From Paenibacillus sp. ACRRY (lineage in GTDB: Bacteria > Bacillota > Bacilli > Paenibacillales > Paenibacillaceae), in NCBI RefSeq assembly GCF_022346995.1, contig NZ_JAKRNM010000001.1, positions 124,001-188,000 of the forward strand: DNA of 64,000 bases, read 5' to 3'. Below are positions 9,680 through 18,478 of the stretch, one piece after another. The notes under the pieces were generated by a model that ran no database searches, was not told the DNA's origin, and saw only the letters and a list, made by a program, of their open reading frames with translations. The stretch's first letter is position 1, and every line of letters starts with the position of its first letter. Position numbers and translations under genes: made by a program.

Positions 9680-9688
9680 TGATACAAT
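9680..9688 (+). promoter_or_regulatory. extended -10 promoter candidate for gltD
   Basis: TGATACAAT forms a TGN plus -10 element 90 bases before the gltD ATG; no good -35 is seen at 17 bases. A plain TATAAT at 9650-9655 is an alternative. Confidence 0.4.
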
Positions 9689-9777
9689 AGACAAAAAACT
9701 CAGCATGAGTAATCCATTTCATATAGAACCATGCCAATGAAAGGATTAAGACGAGAACGGATGGGGGAAAACGTAAG

Positions 9778-11265
9778 ATGTCTACACCTACTGGATTTAT
9801 GGAATACAAACGGCAGCTGCCTGCGGACAGGGAGCCGGCTGAGCGGATTAAGGATTGGGAAGAGTTTCATAAACATATGGCTGAAGAAGAGCTCAGAACA
9901 CAAGGTGCACGATGCATGGATTGTGGTACCCCGTATTGCCATACAGGTATAGATATGATTGGCGGAACGTCGGGCTGTCCTGTGCATAACCTGATTCCGG
10001 AATGGAATAATCTTGTATATCGTGGATTGTGGAGAGAAGCACTTGATCGTCTGCACAAAACAAATAATTTTCCTGAGTTTACAGGTCGCGTTTGTCCGGC
10101 TCCATGTGAAGGATCTTGTACCGTTGGCCTGATCGGTCAGCCGGTTACTATCAAAACGATTGAAGAAGCCATTATCGAAAAAGGATTTGAAGAAGGCTGG
10201 GTAGTTCCCCAACCTCCGGAGAAACGCACAGGTAAACGCGTAGCGGTTGTTGGTTCTGGCCCTGCAGGTCTTGCAACTGCAGCTCAGTTGAACAAAGCTG
10301 GTCATACGGTAACCGTATATGAGCGTTCGGATCGTGTCGGTGGTTTGCTGATGTACGGCATTCCTACAATGAAACTGGACAAAAAAGTGGTTCAACGTCG
10401 TGTGGATCTGCTTGAAGCGGAAGGCGTTCAGTTCGTGACAAACACCGAGATTGGCAAGGACATTCCTGCTCAGCAATTGGTGGACGAGTATGATGCAGTT
10501 GTGCTATGTGGTGGTGCTACGAAGCCGCGGGAGTTCAACATTGAAGGAAGCGACTTGAAGGGCGTAAACTACGCTATGGACTTCCTGAATGGCAGTATCA
10601 AAAGTTACCTGGATTCGAACCTGGAAGACGGAAACTACATTTCTGCAAAAGATAAAGACGTTATTGTTATTGGTGGCGGTGATACCGGTTCGGACTGTGT
10701 GGCTACATCGCTCCGTCACGGTTGTCGTACCGTAACCCAATTTGGTACTCATACACAAGCACCAATGGAACGTGATCGCATTAACAACCCTTGGCCGCAA
10801 TTCCCTAACGTGTACACATTGGATTATGCACAAGAGGAAGCCAAAGCATTGTTTGGGCAAGATCCGCGTGAATTCTCCATCATGACAACCAAGTTTGTAG
10901 GAGATGAAGAGGGCAATCTCAAAGAGCTGCACACCATTCAAATTGAGCGTATTGTCGATGAAACAGGCCGTAAGATCTACCAGCCAATCCCTGGTACAGA
11001 GCGTGTTTTCCCTGCACAAATGGCAATGATCGCGATCGGGTTTGATGGTCCGGAGCAAACACTGGTTGAACAGCTGGGGCTTGCAACAGATCGTCGTACC
11101 AATGTTAAAGCTCGCTACGGCAAATACAATACCAATGTGGATAAAGTATTCGCTGCAGGCGACATGCGTCGCGGACAAAGTCTGGTTGTATGGGCAATCA
11201 ATGAGGGACGCGAAGCGGCTCGTGAAGTAGATAAATACCTGATGGGTGCCACCGTTCTTGCTTAA
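9778..11265 (+). CDS. gltD: glutamate synthase (NADPH) small subunit
   Basis: Flavoprotein subunit that passes electrons from NADPH through FAD and iron-sulfur clusters to the large glutamate synthase subunit. The N-terminal region carries the cysteines of the iron-sulfur domain ([15 protein letters not shown], then CPAPCEGSC), followed by the FAD fold [14 protein letters not shown] (about residue 157) and the NADP fold GGGDTGSDC (about residue 300). 495 residues is normal. The ATG follows a GGGGGA ribosome binding site. gltB is not in this window; the gene stands alone between terminators, so it either pairs with a distant gltB or acts as one of the GltD-like oxidoreductases. Confidence 0.92.
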   Translation: MSTPTGFMEYKRQLPADREPAERIKDWEEFHKHMAEEELRTQGARCMDCGTPYCHTGIDMIGGTSGCPVHNLIPEWNNLVYRGLWREALDRLHKTNNFPEFTGRVCPAPCEGSCTVGLIGQPVTIKTIEEAIIEKGFEEGWVVPQPPEKRTGKRVAVVGSGPAGLATAAQLNKAGHTVTVYERSDRVGGLLMYGIPTMKLDKKVVQRRVDLLEAEGVQFVTNTEIGKDIPAQQLVDEYDAVVLCGGATKPREFNIEGSDLKGVNYAMDFLNGSIKSYLDSNLEDGNYISAKDKDVIVIGGGDTGSDCVATSLRHGCRTVTQFGTHTQAPMERDRINNPWPQFPNVYTLDYAQEEAKALFGQDPREFSIMTTKFVGDEEGNLKELHTIQIERIVDETGRKIYQPIPGTERVFPAQMAMIAIGFDGPEQTLVEQLGLATDRRTNVKARYGKYNTNVDKVFAAGDMRRGQSLVVWAINEGREAAREVDKYLMGATVLA

Positions 11266-11319
11266 CTTGGATTGAGCAATAATTTCATATATTATATTGG
11301 AACAAAAGATATGAAACAA

Positions 11320-11358
11320 AAAACAACTCTCGCTTATAGTGGGGGTTGTTTTTTTGTT
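11320..11358 (+). terminator. terminator after gltD
   Basis: AACAACTCTCGC and GTGGGGGTTGTT arms followed by seven T. Confidence 0.8.
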
Positions 11359-11408
11359 TCATAATTTTGTTGCTTAACAAATATTTTGGGCTAGTGTGCG
11401 GTATAGCA

Positions 11409-11437
11409 TTGCTTTTTAAGTCGTAAAGATTTATTAT
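11409..11437 (+). promoter_or_regulatory. fur promoter
   Basis: TTGCTT (11409-11414), 17-base spacer, TATTAT (11432-11437). The PerR box begins four bases downstream, over the expected start point. Confidence 0.65.
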
Positions 11438-11441
11438 TAGA

Positions 11442-11456
11442 TTATAATAATTATAA
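11442..11456. promoter_or_regulatory. PerR box in the fur promoter
   Basis: TTATAATAATTATAA matches the Bacillus PerR consensus TTATAATNATTATAA at every position. Placed just after the -10, where a bound repressor would block initiation. In B. subtilis fur is a PerR target, so the site fits its gene. Confidence 0.8.
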
Positions 11457-11514
11457 ATAAGATAACAAATGACATCGTTAAATAGAGAATTTAAATCCGG
11501 AGGTGCGACAAGCT

Positions 11515-12006
11515 ATGGCAAGAAACCGGGAGAAGTCCATTTCAGAACAGATATTTGACATTAAAAAGCAATTGGTAGACAAAGGATATAAATTGACACA
11601 ACAACGTGAAGTGACGGTACGTGTGCTGCTTGAACATGAAAAGGATCATTTTAGTGCAGAGGAAGTATTTCTGCTAGTGAAGGAGCAGTTTCCTGAGATC
11701 GGTCTGGCGACCGTATATCGGACACTTGAGCTGCTAAGTGATCTGCAGGTTGTAGAGAAAATTAATTTTGGAGATGGTGCTGCACGCTTCGATCTGCGGA
11801 GCACAGATGGCTCACATCATCACCACCATTTGATCTGTACGGAGTGCGGAACAGTAGAAGAAATTATGGAAGATGGCTTGCTTCGTCTGGAGCAGCAGAT
11901 TGAACGTCAATACGGATTTGCCGTGACGGATCATCGCCTTGACTTCCAGGGTGTATGCAGGGAATGTAGGGAAAAGCAGGCCGTAAATGAACAAGCTGCA
12001 GGCTAA
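11515..12006 (+). CDS. fur: ferric uptake regulator Fur
   Basis: Metal-dependent DNA-binding repressor of iron uptake genes. The N-terminal winged helix (about residues 10-90, with YKLTQQREVTVRVLLEHEKDHFSAEEV and the recognition helix GLATVYRTLELL) is close to B. subtilis Fur rather than PerR or Zur. The C-terminal dimerisation domain carries the metal-binding HHHHH cluster and two CxxC pairs (CTEC, CREC) for structural zinc. GGAGGTG at 11499-11505 serves the ATG at 11515; the frame is open back to 11503 but that start has no spacing. 163 residues. The Fur box at 58769 is a likely target within this window. Confidence 0.93.
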   Translation: MARNREKSISEQIFDIKKQLVDKGYKLTQQREVTVRVLLEHEKDHFSAEEVFLLVKEQFPEIGLATVYRTLELLSDLQVVEKINFGDGAARFDLRSTDGSHHHHHLICTECGTVEEIMEDGLLRLEQQIERQYGFAVTDHRLDFQGVCRECREKQAVNEQAAG

Positions 12007-12040
12007 TTGTTCCACGGAGGATGCTCCCGGATTCAAAATC

Positions 12041-12049
12041 TGATATAAT
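12041..12049 (+). promoter_or_regulatory. possible extended -10 element in the fur-topB gap
   Basis: TGATATAAT, a perfect extended -10, lies 14 bases ahead of the terminator hairpin. A transcript starting here would run at once into that hairpin, so it may be fortuitous or part of attenuation upstream of topB. Confidence 0.25.
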
Positions 12050-12062
12050 AGGTTTCAGAAGC

Positions 12063-12094
12063 AAGGGGCTTCCGTGGGCGGAAGGCCCCTTTTT
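12063..12094 (+). terminator. terminator after fur
   Basis: AAGGGGCTTCCG pairs with CGGAAGGCCCCTT (one bulged G) and is followed by TTTTT. Lies 37 bases before topB. Confidence 0.8.
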
Positions 12095-12131
12095 GCCGTC
12101 ATGCGGACGGTGAAGGAGGAGAGATGGACGG

Positions 12132-14465
12132 ATGAAGACACTGGTTATAGCGGAAAAGCCTGATATGGGTCGAACCATTGCCGCCGTCATAGAACCAAGA
12201 GCCAAGAACAATCGCAGTTATCTTGAAGGTAAGCATTACATTATCACTTGGGCGATTGGTCATCTGCTCGGGCTTGCTGAACCGGATGCATATGATACGA
12301 AATACAAACGATGGAATATTGCGGATCTGCCCATTATTCCGGATCAGTTCAAAATCGTTCCGAATCCCAGGACAAAAGATCAGCTTAAGATTATTGGAGA
12401 ACTTGCCAAACGAGCATCATCGATCGTAAATGCATGTGATGCCGGGCGAGAAGGCCAGTATATTTTTGCATTGATTCAACAGCAGCTGAAGCTGCGTCAG
12501 CCCGTTAAACGACTATGGATTTCGGACCTGACTGCAGAGAGCATTAAGCGTGGCTTTGACGGGCTTAAGGATGCATCGGAGTTCGAAAATCTGACTCATG
12601 CTGCTCGCGCCCGAAGTGAGGCTGATTGGCTGATTGGCATGAATGCATCACGCGCTTTTACGACCAGGCATAACGCGCTGTTATCTGTGGGACGTGTACA
12701 GACACCCGTTCTTGCGTTGATCTATGATCGGGAAATGGAGATTGAGGCATTTCAATCACAAACATTTTATGAAGTAGCCGCCTGGTTCCGTCAGGATGGT
12801 GTGGAGTACAGAGGGTTACGTCAAGGAGACAAGCTCACGGACGCAGAGGCTGCTGAAGCTATAGCGAGCAGTGTAAAGGGCAAGACCGGACATATTACCA
12901 AGTATGAGGCGAAGCAAACAAAGGAATATCCCTATAAATTATATGATCTGACTCTGTTGCAGCGTGAAGCCAATGCCAAGTATGGTTATGGAGCGAAGAA
13001 GACACTGGACATTGCACAGGCCTTGTATGAGAAACACAAGGTTATTTCGTATCCGCGGACGAATTCCAACTATGTTACGGAACAGAATATTGAGGGTATG
13101 CACAAAACACTAAACCTGCTAAAGAACGGACCTTACAGTGACATTGCAACTGGCGCAAAACCTGAATTGGTTCATAAGAATAACAAGGGAGTCTGCAATC
13201 CTTCCAAGGTTGAGGATCACCATGCCATTTTGCCTACGTTGAAACGGCCAGGTACCTTATCAAAGGATGAACAGAACATCTACGACCTGATCGTCCGACG
13301 GTTCTTATCTCATTTCTATCCGCCTGCAGAATATAAGCAGCATACCGTTCTTACTGAAGTAGAGCAGCATCAGTTCAAAACTTCTGTGAAGGAACTGCTA
13401 TCACTCGGATGGAAAGTCGTTCTGCCTTCTACAGATCAAGAGCAAAATGGATCGGGAAAGAAAAAAACGAAGAAGAAAAGTAATGAGGAAGAAGAATCCG
13501 AGGAATGGACGGACAAGTCGTTCTCTGTGCAGCCAGAACTTCCAGTGCAGTGTAGCAAGAGTGAGTTCAAGGAGAAAGCAACTCAACCTCCCAAAAGTTA
13601 TACGGAGGGGACTTTGCTGAAAGCGATGGAAAGTGCGGGGAAGCAGATCGAAAACGAAGAACTGCGAGATGCCATGAAAGACAGCGGCCTGGGCACACCA
13701 GCGACACGAGCTGCAACCATTGAGCGGCTTAAAAATGTCGGTTATATAACGATGCAGGGGAAAAAGATGCAGCTGACGCTGAAAGGGCGAACAGCGATTG
13801 AATTGATCCGCCGAGCCGGAGTTGATTTGTTAACCTCCCCGGAGATGACTGGACAATGGGAGAGAAGACTGTATCAGATTTCCAAAGGGGAAGCCGGTCA
13901 GGACAAGTTTATGGAGAACGTTAAGAAGTTTACGATGTCCATCATTGATAAGGTGCGTGTACAAGCCCCTGCACCTGCAGATGCATTTGGTGAAGATTCA
14001 CGTGGGGGACGTGGCAAAGGCAAGGGAGCAAAAGCCTCAAAATCAGGAACAAGAACAACTGCGAAAACAGCAGCTTCAGCCCCAAAAACATCACGGCAGC
14101 CTTCAGGGTCTGTCTCCAGATCGAGTAACACGGCCACCTCAATGGCAAAGACTGCTTCTGCGAGCTCGGCAAATACCGGTGTTCGTGAGCCCTTGGCATC
14201 TTGTCCCGCGCCGGGGTGCACCGGTCAGATTATAGAGGGGAAAAAAGGGTATGGGTGTACGCGATTTAAGGAAGGCTGTGGGTTTGTTATCTGGAAAGAG
14301 TATGTTGGTAAGAAAATAACCAGTACGATGTTAAAGTCTTTGGTTGAGAAGGGAAGTACTCAGGTGCTGTCTTTCAAACGTAAGGACGGGAGTACGGTTA
14401 AAGCCCGGATCATCCTGCAGGACCAATCTTCGGGTAAGCTGTCAGCCGAGAGGCAGGAGTCGTAG
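12132..14465 (+). CDS. topB: DNA topoisomerase III
   Basis: Type IA topoisomerase that relaxes and decatenates DNA by single-strand passage. The TOPRIM domain opens the protein (MKTLVIAEKP, then DAGREGQ at residues 103-109) and the active-site tyrosine is Tyr307 in ISYPRTNSN. At 777 residues it is longer than B. subtilis TopB because of a Lys/Glu-rich insert (about 438-460), a Ser/Thr/Ala/Lys-rich linker (about 625-690) and a C-terminal zinc ribbon (CPAPGC then CTRFKEGC) that probably helps bind DNA. GAAGGAGGAG precedes the ATG. Monocistronic, closed by a bidirectional terminator. Confidence 0.95.
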   Translation: MKTLVIAEKPDMGRTIAAVIEPRAKNNRSYLEGKHYIITWAIGHLLGLAEPDAYDTKYKRWNIADLPIIPDQFKIVPNPRTKDQLKIIGELAKRASSIVNACDAGREGQYIFALIQQQLKLRQPVKRLWISDLTAESIKRGFDGLKDASEFENLTHAARARSEADWLIGMNASRAFTTRHNALLSVGRVQTPVLALIYDREMEIEAFQSQTFYEVAAWFRQDGVEYRGLRQGDKLTDAEAAEAIASSVKGKTGHITKYEAKQTKEYPYKLYDLTLLQREANAKYGYGAKKTLDIAQALYEKHKVISYPRTNSNYVTEQNIEGMHKTLNLLKNGPYSDIATGAKPELVHKNNKGVCNPSKVEDHHAILPTLKRPGTLSKDEQNIYDLIVRRFLSHFYPPAEYKQHTVLTEVEQHQFKTSVKELLSLGWKVVLPSTDQEQNGSGKKKTKKKSNEEEESEEWTDKSFSVQPELPVQCSKSEFKEKATQPPKSYTEGTLLKAMESAGKQIENEELRDAMKDSGLGTPATRAATIERLKNVGYITMQGKKMQLTLKGRTAIELIRRAGVDLLTSPEMTGQWERRLYQISKGEAGQDKFMENVKKFTMSIIDKVRVQAPAPADAFGEDSRGGRGKGKGAKASKSGTRTTAKTAASAPKTSRQPSGSVSRSSNTATSMAKTASASSANTGVREPLASCPAPGCTGQIIEGKKGYGCTRFKEGCGFVIWKEYVGKKITSTMLKSLVEKGSTQVLSFKRKDGSTVKARIILQDQSSGKLSAERQES

Positions 14466-14506
14466 AATAGTTCATAAAAATAGAACATTCACGAATGAGA
14501 TGTATA

Positions 14507-14540
14507 CAAAAAGGACCCTTAACCCAGGGTCCTTTTTTGC
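14507..14540. terminator. bidirectional terminator between topB and the HAD hydrolase
   Basis: AAAAAGGACCCT paired with AGGGTCCTTTTTT; poly-A on the left and poly-T on the right let it end both convergent genes. It overlaps the stop of the leftward gene. Confidence 0.85.
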
Positions 14541-15283
14541 TGCTGTTGCTGAATATTCTCATGAATGACTTGAGGCACCTCTTCAAGAGCCGTGATGGTG
14601 TACATCGAAGTCTCCGGATTGGGCTGAAGTTCAACAATGTTATACTGCCATTCATTTGGTTGTTTGATATATATGCTATGGATTCCAGCCGTGACTGCCG
14701 GCAAAATATCCGTGCGTAATGAGTTTCCGATCATCCATGTTGTTTTGCGGTCGAAAGGGCCGGAAGATAAAATGCCTTCAAGGGCTTCAACGTTCTTATG
14801 CTGCCTTATATAGATTCGGTCATCAAAATAAGCGGATAACTTCATCTGATCAATTTTCCGTTGTTGAATCACCGTTTCGCCTCCGGTATACAGATAGAGG
14901 GCATGTCCAGCTGATTGCAGGCTTTCGAGTGTCTCAACCATATGAGGGTAAGGTTCAACCTCACGATCGTATACACTCATGCCAAGCTTAGTGAGGAACG
15001 TTTCTTCTTCAGTGGAAGTGGCTCTAGCATACTTCTGAGAGAAATAGCGATACGTATCAATAAGTGACTGCGGAAAATGGTGACTGGCGAATCCAACTTG
15101 GTTCACACCAGTCACGTCAATCTCCAGTTGTTTATCACGAATGTCCTGAACGGTTAATGCATGATTGTCGAACCACTCCTGCATGTTCTCGAAGAACTCA
15201 CCGAGGACCAGGTTGAAATATTTGTTGCAATAGACGAGCGTATCGTCCAGATCGAAAATAATATGCTGTTTAATCGTGTTCAT
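14519..15283 (-). CDS. HAD family hydrolase
   Basis: Haloacid dehalogenase-type phosphohydrolase of 254 residues. Motif I is FDLDDTLVY (nucleophile Asp11, acid/base Asp13); motif II is the LYTGGE segment, and the motif III/IV region is TTWMIGNSLRTDILPAV, where the usual GDS is replaced by GNS. An alpha-helical cap lies between motifs I and II (about residues 20-110). Start chosen at 15283 because GGAGTGA lies seven bases upstream; the frame is open to 15310. Probably a small-molecule phosphatase; the substrate cannot be read from sequence. It lies 45 bases from the leftward regulator gene and is probably cotranscribed with it. Confidence 0.85.
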   Translation of the reverse strand: MNTIKQHIIFDLDDTLVYCNKYFNLVLGEFFENMQEWFDNHALTVQDIRDKQLEIDVTGVNQVGFASHHFPQSLIDTYRYFSQKYARATSTEEETFLTKLGMSVYDREVEPYPHMVETLESLQSAGHALYLYTGGETVIQQRKIDQMKLSAYFDDRIYIRQHKNVEALEGILSSGPFDRKTTWMIGNSLRTDILPAVTAGIHSIYIKQPNEWQYNIVELQPNPETSMYTITALEEVPQVIHENIQQQQQKRTLG

Positions 15284-15328
15284 TTCAAAATCACTCCTTG
15301 CAGCCGGCAACTCCAGTTACATCCTCAT

Positions 15329-16249
15329 TTATATGCGAATATAGGATTCCAGGAACATGTTCAATTCAGACACGCCATCCGGCCGGATACTGTATTTCTC
15401 TTTGCGATTACTGCCGAGCAGATGGGTTCGCAGCAAACCTGCGACACGTAGCGCCATAACCTGATCTTTAACCATGTCTTCATCTTTGTTCAATTCTTCA
15501 CACATCTCCGCAAGCGACTTCGGTTCATCGGATACGTAACGAAGCAAGCGAAGCCGTTCAGGATCAGCCAAAGCATGTGTAAAACGCAGCAGACAGGTTG
15601 GTGGCTGATCTTCATTCTCTTCAGGGGCATCAACCGGATATTGAATAATCATCATGCCTTCGTAAAAGCAGTAGATATTAATTGGACGATTATGTACTGT
15701 GGGGAATAGAATCACTTCATCTAATCCGGGCATCGGCTCTACACTGACACCTGCTGTAGCATATTCGATAAGCAGTTCAGGTCCCATTTTCTCCAAAAGA
15801 ATTCGCTTCTCATGAGCGTCCTCTTCCAGCCAGGTACGATAATCGTCACGTATATTCTGGCAGTAATGCTGATCCCAGAGACGAAGAAGCGGCACGTAAC
15901 TGTCCCGAATACGACTTGTTTCTTCTATTGTAATACTCGGCAGAAGAGGCGACACACGTGCAAACAATTCCTCTGCTGGCAGACTCGCAAGCATATTAAG
16001 AAAATCCTGATTCTCCGAAGAGCTGGTCCGATAGGCAGCCCATGCGAACAAAACATCAAAATCATCAAAAGGCCAAGTCGACGCAGGTGCGAGTGCAGCC
16101 CGTACGTTGGAACTTAGTTTGCCTTCCACTTCAAGAATCCATTCGGGTCCAACATCCAGATGTTGAATCCATTTTTTCGTGACATAAACAAGAAAACTGT
16201 TCAGCATTTCATATATCGGTGAAACATCAATCTTGACATGATAAGTCAT
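15329..16249 (-). CDS. ArsR-like winged-helix transcriptional regulator with N-terminal ligand domain
   Basis: About 306 residues. The C-terminal part (about 215-300: FTHALADPERLRLLRYVSDEPKSLAEMCEELN, then a second helix and wing) is a winged helix of the ArsR/HTH_20 type; the first two thirds resemble the DUF5937-type domain found on such regulators in Paenibacillaceae and probably senses a ligand or partner. The start at the ATG 16249 follows GGGAGGAT at 13-base spacing; a GTG at 16273 is the alternative but has no ribosome binding site. It is divergent from an MFS transporter, the usual arrangement for a local regulator. Confidence 0.7.
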   Translation of the reverse strand: MTYHVKIDVSPIYEMLNSFLVYVTKKWIQHLDVGPEWILEVEGKLSSNVRAALAPASTWPFDDFDVLFAWAAYRTSSSENQDFLNMLASLPAEELFARVSPLLPSITIEETSRIRDSYVPLLRLWDQHYCQNIRDDYRTWLEEDAHEKRILLEKMGPELLIEYATAGVSVEPMPGLDEVILFPTVHNRPINIYCFYEGMMIIQYPVDAPEENEDQPPTCLLRFTHALADPERLRLLRYVSDEPKSLAEMCEELNKDEDMVKDQVMALRVAGLLRTHLLGSNRKEKYSIRPDGVSELNMFLESYIRI

Positions 16250-16310
16250 AACGATGCAGAATCCTCCCGTCACATCTAAATGTACGCAGCGACTTATGTA
16301 CTATTATGGC

Positions 16311-16339
16311 TTGTTTTGCAGGGCGTTGTCCACTATAAT
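16311..16339 (+). promoter_or_regulatory. promoter of the MFS transporter gene
   Basis: TTGTTT (16311-16316), 17-base spacer, TATAAT (16334-16339). It leaves an untranslated leader of about 115 bases before the gene. Confidence 0.7.
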
Positions 16340-16384
16340 GTTCAAGTCCGGGGCAAATACACCGGTGAAGCAACGCTTAATCAT

Positions 16385-16456
16385 ATGAATATGAATAACA
16401 TGCGGAAAGTCGTCAGCGATGGCGATTTTTCTTTTGGTTGTCCGCAGGAGGAATGA
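16385..16456 (+). CDS. possible 23-codon leader ORF before the MFS gene
   Basis: ATG at 16385 opens a 23-residue frame (MNMNNMRKVVSDGDFSFGCPQEE) whose TGA ends six bases before the MFS start and overlaps that gene's ribosome binding site. The frame itself has no convincing ribosome binding site, so it may be chance. Leader peptides that end within the next gene's ribosome binding site are known regulators of drug-efflux genes. Confidence 0.2.
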   Translation: MNMNNMRKVVSDGDFSFGCPQEE

Positions 16457-16461
16457 AATTC

Positions 16462-17652
16462 GTGTCATCTATCAATGTCGCAAAATCATCACATTCTACA
16501 TCCAACTATCTCATACTTATCATCGTTATAGTTGTAGCAGGGATTAGTCAAGGATTATTGCTTCCTGTGCTATCCATCTTTCTGGAGCAAAAAGGGGTAT
16601 CCCCAGGATTGAACGGCCTCAATGCAGCAGCCCTGTATGTAGGTTCCTTTGCAATGACTCTGGTCGCTGAACGGCTGCTCGGAGCGGTGGGTTTTAAAAA
16701 GCTGATTGTCGGCGGACTGCTATTTGTTATGTTTCCCCTGATTCTTTTTCCGTATTTACCGGATATTAAAATATGGTTTATTCTTCGTCTCGTCGTTGGT
16801 ATAGGCGATAGTGCATTACATTATGCTGCTCAGCTCTGGGTTCTTCTCGTTACGGCACCGGAAAAGAGAGGTCGTTACATATCCCTATATGGCATGTCCT
16901 ACGGACTTGGCTTTAGTATCGGGCCTTTGGGCATCAAGCTGCTCGGATTTGGTGAGGCAGTGCCGTTCTGGGTTCTTTTCGTTTGTATGGGGGCCGTACT
17001 CCTGCTCGTATTAATGAAGCTTCCTGATACCAAACCGGAAAAAGCAGAGCATGGTCAGCTCCCGGAACGCCGGTTCCGTCGCAGCTGGGCCTGGGCCTGG
17101 TATGCGTTAATACCAGCGCTTCTCTATGGTTATATGGAAGCTGGTATGAACAGCAACTTCCCGGTATACGGATTGCGGATCGGTTTAGATGCCAATCAGA
17201 TTTCATCTTTACTGCCGTTTGTGGGAATTGGAGGATTGTTCCTGCAGCTACCTCTGGGTATCCTAAGTGACCGCTTTGGACGTAAAAAAGTGTTAATGTC
17301 TGCTGGTATTGCAGGTGGCGTTATGTTCATGTTGGTACCCGTGGCCGGGACTCACTTCTGGTGGACGCTGGTGTTACTAACGGTAGCAGGTGGGCTGGTA
17401 GGTTCCTTTTTCTCGCTCGGACTTGCTTATGCAGCGGATATTTTACCAAAGGCACTTCTTCCTGCAGCGAACGTGGTGGCCTCATTCCATTTTACGATAG
17501 GCAGTATTCTGGGGCCGAATCTGGGTGGTCAGATGATCAATTGGATTTCACCGGGAAGCATATTTATCCTGCTTGGTTGTTTTTATCTGATATTTGGTGC
17601 CGCAGGTGTCCTGTTCCAGCATAAACCAATCTCTCATTCTGTGTTAAAATAG
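16462..17652 (+). CDS. MFS transporter
   Basis: Major facilitator superfamily permease of about 396 residues with 12 predicted membrane segments. The cytoplasmic loop between segments 8 and 9 has the MFS signature (DRFGRKKV, about residue 272); segments 4-5 contain the GxxxGPxxG-type motif (GLGFSIGPLG) seen in drug:H+ antiporters of the DHA1 group. The GTG at 16462 has ten-base spacing to AGGAGG (16446-16451); ATG 16453 is too close. Substrate unknown; the divergent ArsR-like gene is the likely regulator. Confidence 0.85.
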   Translation: MSSINVAKSSHSTSNYLILIIVIVVAGISQGLLLPVLSIFLEQKGVSPGLNGLNAAALYVGSFAMTLVAERLLGAVGFKKLIVGGLLFVMFPLILFPYLPDIKIWFILRLVVGIGDSALHYAAQLWVLLVTAPEKRGRYISLYGMSYGLGFSIGPLGIKLLGFGEAVPFWVLFVCMGAVLLLVLMKLPDTKPEKAEHGQLPERRFRRSWAWAWYALIPALLYGYMEAGMNSNFPVYGLRIGLDANQISSLLPFVGIGGLFLQLPLGILSDRFGRKKVLMSAGIAGGVMFMLVPVAGTHFWWTLVLLTVAGGLVGSFFSLGLAYAADILPKALLPAANVVASFHFTIGSILGPNLGGQMINWISPGSIFILLGCFYLIFGAAGVLFQHKPISHSVLK

Positions 17653-17673
17653 AAGCTGGTGTTCGCATGGAAA

Positions 17674-17702
17674 TTGATGTCCATTTCCGAGTACACTATA
17701 TA
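17674..17702 (+). promoter_or_regulatory. promoter of the ABC ATPase/lipoprotein/two-component operon
   Basis: TTGATG (17674-17679), 17-base spacer, TATATA (17697-17702), 35 bases before the first gene. Confidence 0.6.
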
Positions 17703-17736
17703 GTAGGGAAAAACATGGACAAGAGGAGACATCGCG

Positions 17737-18462
17737 ATGATCAGAGTTGAGAATTTGAGTAAATCCGTTGGAGCGGACCGTGTTCCGGTTCTGCGGGATA
17801 TACGATTTGATATGCAACAAGGTGAAATGATCGCCGTAGTCGGCTCAAGCGGCAGTGGAAAAAGCATGCTGCTCAAGTGCCTGGCCATGATGGAGAAATG
17901 GGATGGTGGCCGATTTACGGTTGACGGTGTCGAAATTTTAAAAGAAGGCTGGTCCGGCAAGCGGAAAATTAAGCGTGAATGGGCATACTTGGAACAGAAT
18001 CCTCAGCTATATCCTAGAAAGTCAGCACTCAAAAACGTATTGATCGGTCGGTCAGGTCAGACGCCTTGGTGGAGAATGGTGACTGGTATGGTCCGTTCGG
18101 ACGATTACATGGGTGCCATGGATTACCTTGAAGGGCTTGGTCTTCTGGACAAAGCTCATCAAACCGCAGAAAAGCTTAGCGGTGGTGAGAAGCAGCGTGT
18201 TGCGATTGCCCGTGCACTCGCCCATGGGGCTAAAGTCATTCTCGCGGATGAACCAGTAATTGGACTTGACCCACATACTGCCGATACGGTTCTCGAGACA
18301 CTGCGGAAACTGTGCGAAGAAGAACGGGCAACGGTTATTGCCGTTTTACCGATTGAGATGGCGGAGAAACATGCAACTCGCATTTGGGGTCTTGCGGAAG
18401 GCAAGATTGCTTTTGATATACGTGGACGCAGACTGACACAGAAAGAAAAAAACATGATTTAG
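17737..18462 (+). CDS. ABC transporter ATP-binding protein without a nearby permease
   Basis: ATPase subunit of 241 residues. Walker A GSSGSGKS (about residue 37), Q-loop near LEQNPQLYPRKSALKNVLIG, signature LSGGEKQRVAIARAL, Walker B KVILADEP. The Q-loop and LSGGEKQRVAIAR region resemble PhnC-type (phosphonate) and LolD-type ATPases. The switch histidine position reads LPIEMAEKHATR instead of the usual TxH, so the H-loop is altered. No permease gene is beside it; the next genes are a lipoprotein and a two-component system, so it may work with a distant permease or have a regulatory role. Confidence 0.85.
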   Translation: MIRVENLSKSVGADRVPVLRDIRFDMQQGEMIAVVGSSGSGKSMLLKCLAMMEKWDGGRFTVDGVEILKEGWSGKRKIKREWAYLEQNPQLYPRKSALKNVLIGRSGQTPWWRMVTGMVRSDDYMGAMDYLEGLGLLDKAHQTAEKLSGGEKQRVAIARALAHGAKVILADEPVIGLDPHTADTVLETLRKLCEEERATVIAVLPIEMAEKHATRIWGLAEGKIAFDIRGRRLTQKEKNMI

Positions 18463-18478
18463 ACTATTGAAATGAGTG

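Noticed and set aside
9515..9706. Leftward 63-codon hydrophobic frame in the dfrA-gltD gap
   Set aside because: No ribosome binding site before its ATG and an AT-rich composition that gives such frames by chance.
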